Positions 17,602 to 27,822 of a DNA stretch of 64,000 nt are shown here, piece after piece. The notes beneath the pieces were generated by a model. That model did no database searches and was not told the origin of the DNA. It saw nothing but the letters and a program-made list of their open reading frames with translations. How positions within the stretch are numbered: position 1 is the first letter of the stretch; each line of letters opens with the position of its first letter. The DNA lies in assembly GCA_036794825.1 (NCBI GenBank), contig DAIRGA010000002.1:124001-188000 (forward strand), in the 5' to 3' direction. A program made the position numbers and the translations under genes. Source of the stretch: RZYY01 sp036794825 (GTDB taxonomy: Bacteria; Bacteroidota; Bacteroidia; Bacteroidales; 4484-276).

Positions 17602-20031
17602 ATGCCAACCACAAAAAAAGTAAAGAAGGGCAAGGTTTCACAGCATTTCGACAAAACTGAAGTATTGCAGGATTACAAGGTTGCGGTGGAGAGCCGTGAA
17701 GCGAGCCTTTTAGGGCGCCGTGAGGTATTAACCGGAAAAGCCAAATTCGGAATTTTTGGCGACGGTAAGGAATTGCCGCAACTTGCTATGGCTAAGGTTT
17801 TTAAAAATGGAGATTGGCGCTCGGGATATTACCGTGATCAGACTTTTATGATGGCTGCCGGAATATTTTCGTTGCGGGAGTTTTTTGCTCAACTATACGG
17901 CGATACCGACCAGCAGTTCAATCCCGGAACCGTTGGCCGCCTGATGAACAACCATTTTGCCACCCGTTTTGTGGATGAAGATGGCGCCTGGCTGGATCAG
18001 ACCGCTATGAAAAATTCCTCAGCCGATATCTCCCCCACGGCCGGCCAGATGCCTCGTTTGCTCGGATTAGCTTATGCATCCAAATTTTACCGTAATAATA
18101 ATGAGTTGAAGCAGTTCAACAGGTTTTCGGTGAGCGGAAATGAAGTTGCCTTCGGTACTATAGGCGATTCAAGTACATCAGAAGGAGTTTTCTGGGAAAC
18201 GATGAATGCTGCCGGCGTGCTCCAGGTTCCCATGGCCATTTCTGTGTGGGATGATGGTTATGGCATTTCTGTTTCAAAGGATTATCAAACGGTGAAAAGC
18301 AATATTTCCGACGCACTGAGAGGTTTTGAGACTGATGATAAAACGCCGGGTTTCATGATTTTGACTGCAAAAGGCTGGAATTACCCTGAGTTGTGCAGAA
18401 TTTATCGTGAGGGAATCGGAATTTGTCGTGAGAAACACATTCCAGTCCTTTTCCATATCACAGAACTTACTCAGCCGCAAGGCCATTCTACTTCCGGCTC
18501 GCACGAGCGATACAAATCAAAGGAGCGGCTCGAATGGGAAAAGGAGTTTGATGGAATTAAAAAGATGCGGGAATGGATTATCGCCGAAAAATTGGCCACT
18601 ACCCAGGAATTGGATGAAATAGAAAAGCTGGCTGTGGAAAATGTTCGCATTGCAAAAAAATTGGCATGGGAAAACTTTATAACTCCCTTAAATTCAATGC
18701 GTGATGACTTTTTAAAGATGGCGGACATCAGTACCTGTAATTGCTCTAAAACGCGCAGGATCAGTGCACTGAAGGAGGATCTTCAGAAAATTGCCGAGCC
18801 AATCCGAAAAGATACCATGTCCTACGCAAAACGAACATTACGCCTGATCTGTAATTCGTGCAGCAATCCCGCTAACTCGCTCAAAACCAACATCAGCAAA
18901 TGGTTTGATGAATCGCTGGCCGTAAACAGAGAGCGTTTCAGCTCGCACCTCTTAAGTGAAGATCAACATTCAGCCCTGAAAGTTGAACCCATCCCGCCAA
19001 TTTACCCGGAAAACGCAAAATCAATTCCCGGCAGGGAAATCCTCCGGGACAATTTCGATCATATCTTCAATACCAACCCTCGGGTTGTTGCTTTTGGTGA
19101 AGATGTGGGTAAGATCGGCGGCGTAAATCAGACCTACGAAGGGCTTCAGGAGAAATATGGCGAACTAAGGATTTTCGATACCGGCATTCGCGAAGCTACT
19201 ATTGTGGGACAGGGCATAGGACTGGCTATGCGCGGTTTGCGGCCGATCGCTGAGGTGCAGTATTTTGATTATCTGCTCTACGCTTTGCAGGTGATGAGCG
19301 ACGATCTGGCAACGCTTACCTATCGCACCAGGGGAGGCCAGAAAGCACCACTGATTGTCAGTACACGCGGCCACCGGCTCGAAGGTATCTGGCATTCAGG
19401 CTCGCCGCTCAGCATGGTTATCAACTCCATCAGGGGAGTGCATGTGCTGGTGCCGCGCAATCTTACACAGGCAGCAGGTTTTTACAATACCATTCTTGTT
19501 TCGGATGATCCGGCACTGATTATCGAACCGCTCAATGGTTACCGCCTGCGCGAAAGAGTTCCGGCCAATATCGGTGAGTTTCGCATTCCGATTGGAGTTC
19601 CGGAAATTATCAAACACGGGACTGATGTTACACTGGTGACATATGGTTCGTGTGTGCGCATTGCCGAGGAGGCCGCCGCGCAGTTGCAGGACTTCGGCAT
19701 TGATGTGGAATTGATTGACGTTCAGTCTTTGCTTCCGTTCGACATTCATCACACCATCGCCGAGTCGCTCAAAAAAACCAATAAAATCGTCTTTTTTGAT
19801 GAAGATGTGCCTGGCGGCGCTACAGCGTTTATGATGCAAAAAGTGCTGGAAGAGCAAAAAGGATTCTACTATCTTGACGCTGAGCCCAAAACGATAACTG
19901 CCCAGGAGCATCGCCCGGCCTATAGCACGGATGGGGATTATTTTTCCAATCCAAATGCCGAAGATGTTTTCGATACAATCTACAACCTTATGCACGACGT
20001 GAATCCGGTGAAATACCCAAAGATTTTTTAG
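17602..20031 (+). CDS. Fused 2-oxoacid dehydrogenase E1 alpha-beta (thiamine diphosphate enzyme)
   Basis: About 809 aa from the ATG at 17602; a GTG at 17575 is in frame but overlaps a -7-like box (TATTTTTG, 17568-17575). The N-terminal half is E1 alpha, with the ThDP motif GDSSTSEGVFWETMN (about residues 189-203) continuing to WDDGYG. The C-terminal half is E1 beta, with AFGEDVGKIGGVNQTYEGL, RIFDTGIREATIVGQGIGLA and APLIVSTRGH. The enzyme would decarboxylate a 2-oxoacid (branched-chain or pyruvate) and reductively acylate the lipoyl group of E2. No E2 or E3 gene is nearby. Such fused E1 proteins are familiar in Bacteroidetes. Confidence 0.93.
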   Translation: MPTTKKVKKGKVSQHFDKTEVLQDYKVAVESREASLLGRREVLTGKAKFGIFGDGKELPQLAMAKVFKNGDWRSGYYRDQTFMMAAGIFSLREFFAQLYGDTDQQFNPGTVGRLMNNHFATRFVDEDGAWLDQTAMKNSSADISPTAGQMPRLLGLAYASKFYRNNNELKQFNRFSVSGNEVAFGTIGDSSTSEGVFWETMNAAGVLQVPMAISVWDDGYGISVSKDYQTVKSNISDALRGFETDDKTPGFMILTAKGWNYPELCRIYREGIGICREKHIPVLFHITELTQPQGHSTSGSHERYKSKERLEWEKEFDGIKKMREWIIAEKLATTQELDEIEKLAVENVRIAKKLAWENFITPLNSMRDDFLKMADISTCNCSKTRRISALKEDLQKIAEPIRKDTMSYAKRTLRLICNSCSNPANSLKTNISKWFDESLAVNRERFSSHLLSEDQHSALKVEPIPPIYPENAKSIPGREILRDNFDHIFNTNPRVVAFGEDVGKIGGVNQTYEGLQEKYGELRIFDTGIREATIVGQGIGLAMRGLRPIAEVQYFDYLLYALQVMSDDLATLTYRTRGGQKAPLIVSTRGHRLEGIWHSGSPLSMVINSIRGVHVLVPRNLTQAAGFYNTILVSDDPALIIEPLNGYRLRERVPANIGEFRIPIGVPEIIKHGTDVTLVTYGSCVRIAEEAAAQLQDFGIDVELIDVQSLLPFDIHHTIAESLKKTNKIVFFDEDVPGGATAFMMQKVLEEQKGFYYLDAEPKTITAQEHRPAYSTDGDYFSNPNAEDVFDTIYNLMHDVNPVKYPKIF

Positions 20032-20046
20032 CTGGCTCTAAAGGCA

Positions 20047-20071
20047 TTTGCAAAGTATTAACCTTTGCAAA
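20047..20071. promoter_or_regulatory. Perfect 9-bp inverted repeat upstream of the helicase gene
   Basis: TTTGCAAAG and CTTTGCAAA are separated by 7 bp. The right arm overlaps AACCTTTG, one mismatch from the TAnnTTTG -7 box, 30 bp before the helicase ATG at 20101. It could be an operator or a weak hairpin after the E1 gene; no U-tract follows on the plus strand. Confidence 0.4.
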
Positions 20072-20100
20072 CCGAAATTCGATGAACAAAATTTGAAAGC

Positions 20101-22377
20101 ATGGCGCTTAACACCGAAAATCCCCTGGTAATTGCCTCCCGCTTTATCAACAATACCCGCCGGCATGTTTTCCTGACAGGAAAAGCTGGCACAGGGAAAA
20201 CAACATTTTTGCGGGAGATTTACAATTCCACCCATAAAAAATGTGTAGTTGCCGCACCCACAGGGGTTGCCGCCATCAATGCAGGAGGCGTTACCCTACA
20301 TTCCTTGCTCCAGTTACCGTTCGGGAGTTTTATCCCATCAAACGATCTTCATGATCTGCCAGGAATATCAACCAAAATTTCAACTCCCGGGAGCATTGTT
20401 AAAGAACTTCACATCGGTAAGCGAAAGCTGATCCTTCTGCGTGAGCTCGAATTGCTTATTATAGACGAAGTAAGTATGCTGCGCGCTGATTTGCTGGATG
20501 CGATAGACGTTGTGCTGAGATTTGCCCGGCGCAAAAAAGAGTCTTTCGGTGGCTTGCAGATACTTTTTATCGGCGACCTGCTCCAGTTGCCCCCGGTAAT
20601 TAAAGATAACGAGTGGCAATTCCTTTCGCGATGGTACAATTCGCCCTACTTTTTCGAAGCCAGAGCACTACAGGAAAACCCGCCGGTGTACATCGAACTG
20701 GAGAAAATTTACCGCCAGAGCGATGCGAAGTTTATCAGCATTTTGAATAATTTCCGCTATAATCGTCCAACCCAGGCCGACTTGGACCAACTCAACGCAA
20801 CCTGCGAAAAGCTGCCGGAAGTTGCTCACCGTCATGATTATATCTTTATAACCACGCACAACCGCATTGTTGATGAACGTAATACGGAAGAGTTGCAAAA
20901 ACTCAAAAAGAAGCTATACACCTACGGGGCTGAGATTGAAGGGGATTTTCCGGAGCACCTCTATCCTGTTGAGTTTGTTTTGAAACTTAAGGAGGGTTCC
21001 AGGGTGATGTTCATCAAAAACGATTACTCCGGCAGCCAGCTCTATTTTAATGGAAAGTTGGGAACGGTGGTGAATCTGGATGACGATGAAATTGAGGTTG
21101 AATTTGACGATGACTCAGACAATGTGCTGGTGGAAAAATATACCTGGGAAAATAAATCCTACTCGGTTAATACAGAAACCGGGGAGATTGCGGAGCATGT
21201 AACGGGAACTTTCAGGCATTACCCGCTGCGCCTTGCGTGGGCTGTGACGGTGCACAAAAGCCAGGGGCTGACTTTCCCGCAGGCTATTCTCGACCTTTCG
21301 GGTGCCTTTGCTCCAGGGCAGATTTATGTGGCTCTTTCACGCCTTCAGTCAATCCAAGGACTTGTTCTCGCTTCACCGCTCTATTTCAACAGGTTAAGGA
21401 CAGATAAAGTGGTTCTCGACTATGCTGAGAACAAAAAGGAATCCAGCGTTTTGATCGAAAACCTGAAAACCGACATTTATTCCTACACCACCGACCAGGC
21501 TGTTAAGGCCTTTGACCTGGGCGATCTGCAGCTTTTGCTCAAATATCATCATCAGGGCTACGACAAGGACGAAAGTAAGTCGTTGAAGCAGAAACACAAA
21601 AAGTGGGCATCCTCGCTTTATAACTCCCTTACTGAGTTAAAGGAGGTGTCTGATAAATTCATCAAACAGATCAATTATATTGTTTACCAGGCTCAAAAGG
21701 ATGGATTACAGCCACTTCACGAAAGACTTAATGCGGCTAAAGGATATTTCGAGCCTCGCCTCAGGGAATTTGTTACGAAGGTTCTTAAGCAAAAAGCTAA
21801 TGTGTCGGGTGAAGGAAAAAAGGTGAAAACCTACCTTACCGAGCTTACGGAGCTGGAGATGGCCTTCCTGAGGCAGATTTACCTGATTCACAAAGCCTGC
21901 GCTGTGCTTGCCACAACACTCCTGGACGAAGAGCTTTCGCGTTCAAATTTTGATCCTTCAGGAATCTACAGCGACAGAAAAGAGCAGAAAATTTCTGTAG
22001 CGACGCAGAAAGTTTCGAAATCTAAAAGCGCAGAAAAAAAAGAATCCAAAGCCGGCACGCGCGAAATTACTTTCCAGATGTTCAGCAAAGGAAAGACGGT
22101 GTATGAGATTGCTGCCGCGCGAAATCTTTCAGTATCAACCATCGAAGGGCATCTGGTGTCGTACATCGCCGACGGCAAGGTGGATGTAAACCAGCTGGTT
22201 GCTGCCGCTAAAGTTGCTGAAATCTTAAGAGTAGCCCAAGAGTTCGACCATAACCAGCTCAAACCGATCAAAGAGATCCTGGGTGATAATTATTCCTATG
22301 CTGAAATTCGTCTTGCGCTGGCCAGTCGTTTAAAAGATCATGCTGAAGCTGCTTCGAAAGCTTCAGTTATAACCTGA
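20101..22377 (+). CDS. PIF1-like superfamily 1 helicase with C-terminal RecQ-type helix-turn-helix
   Basis: 758 aa. Walker A is GKAGTGKTT (residues 27-35), followed by the PIF1-type segment VVAAPTGVAAINAGGVTLHS. Walker B reads LLIIDEVSMLRADLLD near residue 120. GDLLQLPPV and the late motif WAVTVHKSQGLTF, then VALSRLQSIQGLVLASPL, complete the SF1B helicase core by about residue 440. The last 100 residues carry an HTH_40-like domain (TFQMFSKGKTVYEIAAARNL, then STIEGHLVSYI), as found at the C-terminus of RecQ proteins. Probably a 5'-3' DNA helicase acting in replication fork or G-quadruplex metabolism; the direction is family knowledge. It ends with an 11-bp tail-to-tail overlap with the next gene. 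Confidence 0.9.
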   Translation: MALNTENPLVIASRFINNTRRHVFLTGKAGTGKTTFLREIYNSTHKKCVVAAPTGVAAINAGGVTLHSLLQLPFGSFIPSNDLHDLPGISTKISTPGSIVKELHIGKRKLILLRELELLIIDEVSMLRADLLDAIDVVLRFARRKKESFGGLQILFIGDLLQLPPVIKDNEWQFLSRWYNSPYFFEARALQENPPVYIELEKIYRQSDAKFISILNNFRYNRPTQADLDQLNATCEKLPEVAHRHDYIFITTHNRIVDERNTEELQKLKKKLYTYGAEIEGDFPEHLYPVEFVLKLKEGSRVMFIKNDYSGSQLYFNGKLGTVVNLDDDEIEVEFDDDSDNVLVEKYTWENKSYSVNTETGEIAEHVTGTFRHYPLRLAWAVTVHKSQGLTFPQAILDLSGAFAPGQIYVALSRLQSIQGLVLASPLYFNRLRTDKVVLDYAENKKESSVLIENLKTDIYSYTTDQAVKAFDLGDLQLLLKYHHQGYDKDESKSLKQKHKKWASSLYNSLTELKEVSDKFIKQINYIVYQAQKDGLQPLHERLNAAKGYFEPRLREFVTKVLKQKANVSGEGKKVKTYLTELTELEMAFLRQIYLIHKACAVLATTLLDEELSRSNFDPSGIYSDRKEQKISVATQKVSKSKSAEKKESKAGTREITFQMFSKGKTVYEIAAARNLSVSTIEGHLVSYIADGKVDVNQLVAAAKVAEILRVAQEFDHNQLKPIKEILGDNYSYAEIRLALASRLKDHAEAASKASVIT

Positions 22378-24133
22378 GCCACTTCCCGGTAATCCGGTCT
22401 GCATTTTTTACCCTGATTTCATAAAAATAGAGCCCGGCAGGAAGATTTGACACATGGATGGTTTTCTGGTTGTACACCTTTAATATGTATTGTCCCCGAA
22501 TGTCCAACATGGTAAATTCAAACTGCTCTTCGTGTAAATTGATTGATATCCTGTCATTTCCTGGATTTGGAAATACCAATTCATCGCCGGTTACAGGTTT
22601 TTCCGGATTGGAAGTGGGTTCACCTATTATAATAAAAGGTGTGGTCGTCACCGAGGAGGCTACTTCAACGCCTTTACTAACCGTCAGTTTCAGGTAGCAA
22701 TCGGTTGATCCGTAATTGGGTACAATCCACTGATATTTCCCGTTATTTGGAAGATTTTCGGCAACCAGCCACCAAGGACCATCCGGGCCAAAAACAGAAA
22801 TCTCTATCCTGACGGTGGATGGAACACCGCCGGGCACTGCCGAAGCCCACTGAATGAACCTGGCCGAGCCCGGGTAAAATCGTTCGTATCCTTTGGGATA
22901 AAGGGGCAGGATGGAAAGGTTTTCGGCCACCCAATTATCGGCATAAACGTAGAGATAGTTTTTGTAATTAACCCAGGAGCCTTCTTCTACCAGCATCACG
23001 ATGTCGCCGATCCCGTTTTTGTTGAGATCGCCGCCGGCTCTGAATGCTTTTGCATTGCCTGGCGTATTTGGTGTCTGAAAAGAGGCATCTTCAGTCCAGT
23101 TACCGGCGCCATCACCCAGCCAGAGCTTAAATGTCCTTCCTCCAAATGCCATCACATCCATAAATCCATCTGCATTCATGTCCCACAACTGAGCCAGTCG
23201 GAACGTGCCGGTAGAGGGTAGATTTCCGGAATAATCAACCCATGTGTTGAGAATATTATCCCATTCGAAGGCAAGAATTCCTCCGGAATAGGTTACATAA
23301 GCCAAGCCTGAGCCACCGTCGTTGTTGATGTCTCCGGTCGTAATTCCGTTTCGGGTATCGAAATTCCCGATAGCAGGCAAGCCGTTATCATTTTTTACAA
23401 AGGTTCCGTTTCCATCGCCGAAGTAGGCTGTTCCCTGGGCATGCGATGCAACGATGTCCATAAATCCGTCATTATTGATATCGCAGAAATGAACCAGGTT
23501 GTCGGAGTTATTTCCAAGAAATCCAAAAGAAGGAACCCAGGTGCCACTGCCCTGGTTCAGGTAGACGTGCATACCGGCGCCGCTTCCCATCGAAATGCTC
23601 ACCAGGTCAAGCCATCCGTTGTTATTCACATCTGCCAGGTCGGTTCCGAACATCCCCCATGTTTCGCCGTTGGAAGCCAAGCCGTTATCCCATGGAATCC
23701 AGCTTTGGCCGGTTCCATCACCAAGCGCCACTTCGATGAGCTGATCGCCAAAGTTGCTCGAAGCATAATTGTGGTGCATTCCATACCCGATGTCTTTCTT
23801 CCCATCGTTGTTAACATCGCCAACCGCGATGCCGCCATATCCAAAATATCCGGTCATGAAATTCTGGAAAACCCCGTTTCCCTGGTTAAACCAAATCAGT
23901 AAACCCTGCTGGGTGGAGCCGATGTTGGGATTTCCATGGTCTCCGATGGAGATGATGTCCACAAGCCCGTCGTCGTTTATGTCGTTGAAGGCGAAATCGG
24001 TTCTGCCTCCTTCGAATGTAGGTACGTTCAGGCCGCTGGTGAGTCTGGAGTAGCTGAGGGTCTGCGCCTTTAATACCATTACAGGGAAAATTGTCAATGC
24101 TGAAATTATCAGCAGGAGGTAATTTTTTCTCAT
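22367..24133 (-). CDS. FG-GAP/VCBS repeat protein with T9SS sorting domain
   Basis: 588 aa with a signal peptide (NYLLLIISALTIFPVMVLKAQ). Residues about 40-400 contain repeated calcium-binding loops of the type DINDDGLVDI, DVNNDGKKDI, DVNNNGWLDL, DINNDGFMDI and DMNADGFMDV, a predicted seven-bladed integrin-like propeller. A beta-sandwich region follows. The T9SS tail is FPNPGNDRISINL, then GLYFYEIRVKN and KWLRL. Exported and likely surface-attached. Ligand unknown. Confidence 0.9.
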   Translation of the reverse strand: MRKNYLLLIISALTIFPVMVLKAQTLSYSRLTSGLNVPTFEGGRTDFAFNDINDDGLVDIISIGDHGNPNIGSTQQGLLIWFNQGNGVFQNFMTGYFGYGGIAVGDVNNDGKKDIGYGMHHNYASSNFGDQLIEVALGDGTGQSWIPWDNGLASNGETWGMFGTDLADVNNNGWLDLVSISMGSGAGMHVYLNQGSGTWVPSFGFLGNNSDNLVHFCDINNDGFMDIVASHAQGTAYFGDGNGTFVKNDNGLPAIGNFDTRNGITTGDINNDGGSGLAYVTYSGGILAFEWDNILNTWVDYSGNLPSTGTFRLAQLWDMNADGFMDVMAFGGRTFKLWLGDGAGNWTEDASFQTPNTPGNAKAFRAGGDLNKNGIGDIVMLVEEGSWVNYKNYLYVYADNWVAENLSILPLYPKGYERFYPGSARFIQWASAVPGGVPSTVRIEISVFGPDGPWWLVAENLPNNGKYQWIVPNYGSTDCYLKLTVSKGVEVASSVTTTPFIIIGEPTSNPEKPVTGDELVFPNPGNDRISINLHEEQFEFTMLDIRGQYILKVYNQKTIHVSNLPAGLYFYEIRVKNADRITGKWLRL

Positions 24134-24168
24134 GTTTTGAAAATTTAAGTCCTGCCAAAATTACTAAA

Positions 24169-24639
24169 ATGACTCAACGATTTTTGATTTACTTTGCTCC
24201 CGCTATGTTTTTTTGCAGAAAAAGAAAGGAAGTACAGAATCAGGGTGTTGTTTCAGGCGACACATCTATCCACCCCCTGAAAAAGATGTTGCTTGTGATG
24301 GCAGGTGTTTTATCCCTGATCCTTGGGATTATCGGAATTCCGGTTCCCGTTCTGCCCACCACACCATTCCTGCTTTTGTCGGCATTTTTGTTTTCCCGGA
24401 GTTCTTCGCGGCTATATCACTGGCTGATCCGTCACCGCTATTTTGGAAAATACATCCGTGATTATCACGAAAAACGTGGAGTTTCGCTGAGAGTTAAAAT
24501 CGGAGCATTGCTAATGCTTTGGACTGCTATTATTTATTCGGCATTCTGGGCTGTTGAATTATTGTGGGTGAGGATTCTGCTTATCCTGATTGCAATAGGG
24601 GTAACATCGCACATCCTTTGCCTCAGGACTTTGAAGTAA
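24169..24639 (+). CDS. DUF454/YbaN family inner membrane protein
   Basis: 156 aa from ATG 24169; ATG 24205 is a good alternative because TTACTTTG, close to a -7 box, lies just before it. Earlier in-frame starts would overlap the divergent gene. The family core is clear: LGIIGIPVPVLPTTPFLLLSA, then FLFSRSSSRLYHWLIRHRYF, GKYIRDYHEKRGVSLRVKI, and two C-terminal membrane helices. It is usually about 120 aa, so the N-terminal 30 residues are extra. Function of the family is unknown. Confidence 0.85.
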   Translation: MTQRFLIYFAPAMFFCRKRKEVQNQGVVSGDTSIHPLKKMLLVMAGVLSLILGIIGIPVPVLPTTPFLLLSAFLFSRSSSRLYHWLIRHRYFGKYIRDYHEKRGVSLRVKIGALLMLWTAIIYSAFWAVELLWVRILLILIAIGVTSHILCLRTLK

Positions 24640-24697
24640 ATCCAATGGAGGCGCCTGATATTCATAAAAATTGGGGTTGGTTCACTCAGGCACTGTA

Positions 24698-26116
24698 CTA
24701 CAATTGAAACCCATGGTTCCTCAACTCATCTTTCATAGCAGGAAGTTTATGAGCAGTGCTGATATAAGTTTTGATAAGTTCCTCTGTTTCTTCCTCTTTT
24801 CCGGGTATTTCACGGCTGAGTTTTAAAAATTCCGCCAGTTTACTGTAACCTTCTCGATTGCGGTGATGCTTCAAAACATGGGCTGCATTTTTTTCGATCA
24901 GGCTAAAACACTCATTAGGATAGTGTGGCATGATGTGGGGCAGTAAAGCATGCAATTGATCGGCAGCCTGTTTGGAGCTGGCCATTACCAGTATCTCATC
25001 CCATGCGCTTTCGCTGACCAAGAGTTGCATTTTGAAATCAAAATCGGCTTGTTCTTTGGCGAAGTTGATCCCTTCAGTTCTGGTTATGAATTTCCTGGCC
25101 TCGGCATAATGATCTAACTGCATTGTGCAGGCTACGCGGGTGAGCCAAAACTGGCAATACAATTTGCTGCCAGGTTCAAGTTTTCCTTCAAGAAATTCAA
25201 CCATAGCCATTTTATGTTGTTGAAAGGCTATAGCGGCCATATGCTCAAATTCTTCAGGGATTCGGTCAAAATAGTAGTTCAGCAATTTGATGGCCATGTC
25301 AAAGTCATCGGGGAAGATGGATTCCATTGCCTTAAGCCAACTCAGCTCATCTCCTGTCCTGCTGGTGAGCAAATCAGCGATTGCAGGTACTGCGATCAGG
25401 GGGATCGAATGTTCCTTCAGCTTCTCAAGTATTGAGGTGTTAAGTGCCGGAGTTCTGACCATCTTTTCGAAAAATGGCTGAAAATAATTCAGAACCGAAA
25501 TATGGTGAGTTTTTGCAAACCTGAAAGTAATTTCGCTGATTACAAGGACATCTTGATCTTTAACAGTAACCACTTCAAACTCATTTTTCAATAAATTCTT
25601 AAGGTCGCGTTTTAACAGAAAAATCAGGTGATTCCGGGCTGAGGACTGGGCTTGTTGCTGAGGGTCAAACACACCGAATTCTGTGGTAGCTGCCAACATC
25701 CCAAATATCATTGCAATAGCCTGAAAATGATATCCTGAACGAATTTCAGAGGAAAGATCGGTTCGCCAGGCTTCATAGAATTCTCTGATGGAATCAGGGA
25801 TTGAATCAGCAAACATCTCATTTTCATCAAGTTCTGAACTGCTTTGATCTGGCAGAGACTCCTGAAACAGATCCGGCAAATCCAATCCTTCCAACCCCTC
25901 GCTGAAAGCCTCGTAGGTCTCCATCAATTCATCTTCAAACGAAATGAGATTCAATTCCCTACCAGTGTGTGCAGTTCCCGGGTCATAACTCCTTACAAAC
26001 TCCTCAAATCTCGACATCAACCGCTCGTTGTTGTGCAAGAGATCGAAGAGAAAATCGTCCTTTGTTTCAACTCCAACTGACCGAATATACGCTCTCTTTT
26101 CGATGATTGTGTTCAT
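24698..26116 (-). CDS. Uncharacterised helical protein
   Basis: 472 aa from the ATG at 26116, which has GGGAG about 9 nt upstream. A longer frame to 26302 would overlap the preceding gene by 44 bp and adds low-complexity residues. No signal peptide or membrane segment is seen. The protein is acidic and almost wholly helical, with an N-terminal DDFLFDLLHNNERLMSRFEE segment. C-terminal segments look like degenerate TPR or HEAT repeats (FWLTRVACTMQLDHYAEARK and similar). I do not recognise a family. It follows the flavoprotein gene on the same strand with a 142-bp spacer, so co-transcription is possible. Confidence 0.7.
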   Translation of the reverse strand: MNTIIEKRAYIRSVGVETKDDFLFDLLHNNERLMSRFEEFVRSYDPGTAHTGRELNLISFEDELMETYEAFSEGLEGLDLPDLFQESLPDQSSSELDENEMFADSIPDSIREFYEAWRTDLSSEIRSGYHFQAIAMIFGMLAATTEFGVFDPQQQAQSSARNHLIFLLKRDLKNLLKNEFEVVTVKDQDVLVISEITFRFAKTHHISVLNYFQPFFEKMVRTPALNTSILEKLKEHSIPLIAVPAIADLLTSRTGDELSWLKAMESIFPDDFDMAIKLLNYYFDRIPEEFEHMAAIAFQQHKMAMVEFLEGKLEPGSKLYCQFWLTRVACTMQLDHYAEARKFITRTEGINFAKEQADFDFKMQLLVSESAWDEILVMASSKQAADQLHALLPHIMPHYPNECFSLIEKNAAHVLKHHRNREGYSKLAEFLKLSREIPGKEEETEELIKTYISTAHKLPAMKDELRNHGFQL

Positions 26117-26258
26117 AATCAGAGCTCCCAAAAAATGATAATGATAAACAATGCCCCAAAAATATTCATTTTTCTTTTTAAAAGCATCAATCCTGCTAGT
26201 TTTTTCAACAGCCGTTTTGTTTTCACCTGGGATTGGTTGTTGCGGGGATGAAATTGGA

Positions 26259-27794
26259 TTACCTTCGTTTGGCAAGATCAACGCCAAGTTTGACTCCATC
26301 AACTGCCGAGCTGGTTATTCCTCCGGTATATCCACTGCCTTCGCCCACAATAAAAACGTTCTCAAATCCACTGCAGAGCCGGTTTTCGTCCCGGATTACC
26401 TGTACAGGAGACGAAGTTTTGCTTTCGAGACCCAACATCAACCCGGTTTCAAATCCGGAAATCTTCTTTGAAAAATCAGTGAGGCCTTCTCTCAGGGCAG
26501 TGACCATATCCTCAGGGAAAAGTTGATCAAAATCAAAAGGAAAAACGTCGAAAGGATAGCTGTTGGCCGGGATGATACCAGTGCTTTTCTTGGAAATGAA
26601 ACCGGAGATCAGTGCACCCGGAACTTTGTAACTATTGGTGAGACGATAAACTTTTCGTTCAAGCTCTTCAAGCCAGGCGAGCGCCTCATGAAATCCGGCC
26701 TCTTTTCCCAGAATTTTGTTGAGGTCAGTTCCGACAACAATTGCTGAATTTGCATAAGGAGACTTTCGGGCGTAGTCGGAAACTCCGTTTACGATGTTTT
26801 GAAAATCAGCAGGCGCCGATGGGATAACCTTTCCGCCCGGGCACATGCAAAACGAATATACCGGCAGCCCGTTGGATGCCGTGTGGGTGAGCTTGTACTC
26901 TGCAGCTTTTATGCCGCTTAGTTTTGGGGTGAACCACTGGGATTGATTTATGAGTTCCTGCGGATGCTCCACCCTTACCCCAATAGCAAATGGTTTCGGG
27001 CGGAATTGAATCCCATGCTGCTGCATCATCCTGTAGGTTTTGTAGGATGAGTGACCGGGCGCCAGCACAAACCAGTCGCAAGGTATCCCATGGTTTGTTG
27101 TTTGCACGGCTGTACATTTTCCATGCTTAATTTCTAATCCCGACACTTCCTCATCGAAGATCATTTTTCCGCCGATGGCCTCAAATTGCTTTCTGAGGTT
27201 GGGAATCACAATGCGGAGAATATCACTGCCGATGTGAGGTTTGGCCAGGTAGCCGATCTCTGCCGGAGCGCCGGCTCTAATGTAGCTGTCGAAGACAAAT
27301 TTTTTCTCGGGGGCGATTCCCTTTGTGCGGGAGGTCAACTTTCCATCTGAAAAGGTACCGGCGCCTCCCTCGCCATGACAATAATTGGACTCTGGCTTAA
27401 AGCTACCACCGGCTTCAAATTCGACAATGTCCCGAAATCTCCGGTCAACTTTTGGCCCCTTTTCGATGATAACTACTTCAAAACCGGCTTGCTGCAGCGT
27501 AAATCCTGCAAAATAACCGGCTGGACCACTTCCAGCTACCACCACCTTCTGTTTTCGCTTTTTGAATGGAATGGCTAAACCAGGCTCGGGCACGTAATTG
27601 TTGCCTTTGATTTCGTCCGAAATCACCCTTACTCTTACCTGCCAGTGAACATCAGGCTTGTAGCGGGCATCAAGGCTTTGCAGAAGAATTTCATACCTGA
27701 ATTTCTTTACCTGAATCTTTTTGCTGATGAGTTTGCGCAGATCGTGCTCATCAAAATCTGTCGGGAGTTTAACCTCTAAATCTTTGTATTGCAA
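26259..27794 (-). CDS. FAD-dependent oxidoreductase, COG2509 family
   Basis: About 511 aa. The dinucleotide-binding motif is VVVAGSGPAGYFAGF (GxGxxG at about residues 88-93), with EKGP about 25 residues later. GEGGAGTFSDGKLTSR and APGHSSYKTYRMM are characteristic of this family of uncharacterised dehydrogenases, and the C-terminus has VFIVGEGSGYTGGITSSAVDG. There is no ATG near the conserved N-terminus. An ATG at 27848 lies inside the terminator of the upstream gene. I therefore take TTG at 27794, giving a start LQYKDLEVKLPTDFDEHDLR that matches the expected N-terminal domain. Substrate unknown. Confidence 0.85.
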   Translation of the reverse strand: MQYKDLEVKLPTDFDEHDLRKLISKKIQVKKFRYEILLQSLDARYKPDVHWQVRVRVISDEIKGNNYVPEPGLAIPFKKRKQKVVVAGSGPAGYFAGFTLQQAGFEVVIIEKGPKVDRRFRDIVEFEAGGSFKPESNYCHGEGGAGTFSDGKLTSRTKGIAPEKKFVFDSYIRAGAPAEIGYLAKPHIGSDILRIVIPNLRKQFEAIGGKMIFDEEVSGLEIKHGKCTAVQTTNHGIPCDWFVLAPGHSSYKTYRMMQQHGIQFRPKPFAIGVRVEHPQELINQSQWFTPKLSGIKAAEYKLTHTASNGLPVYSFCMCPGGKVIPSAPADFQNIVNGVSDYARKSPYANSAIVVGTDLNKILGKEAGFHEALAWLEELERKVYRLTNSYKVPGALISGFISKKSTGIIPANSYPFDVFPFDFDQLFPEDMVTALREGLTDFSKKISGFETGLMLGLESKTSSPVQVIRDENRLCSGFENVFIVGEGSGYTGGITSSAVDGVKLGVDLAKRR

Positions 27795-27822
27795 GGGTGT
27801 GAAAAGTTGGGTGTTTGAAAAT

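Noticed and set aside
19396..19995. 199-codon minus-strand frame inside the E1 gene
   Set aside because: Antisense to the conserved E1 beta domain, with no promoter, RBS or recognisable motif.
23441..23902. 153-codon plus-strand frame opposite the FG-GAP protein
   Set aside because: It is the mirror of the repeated D-x-D-x-DG codons, which gives repetitive Ile/Val/His text with no independent support.
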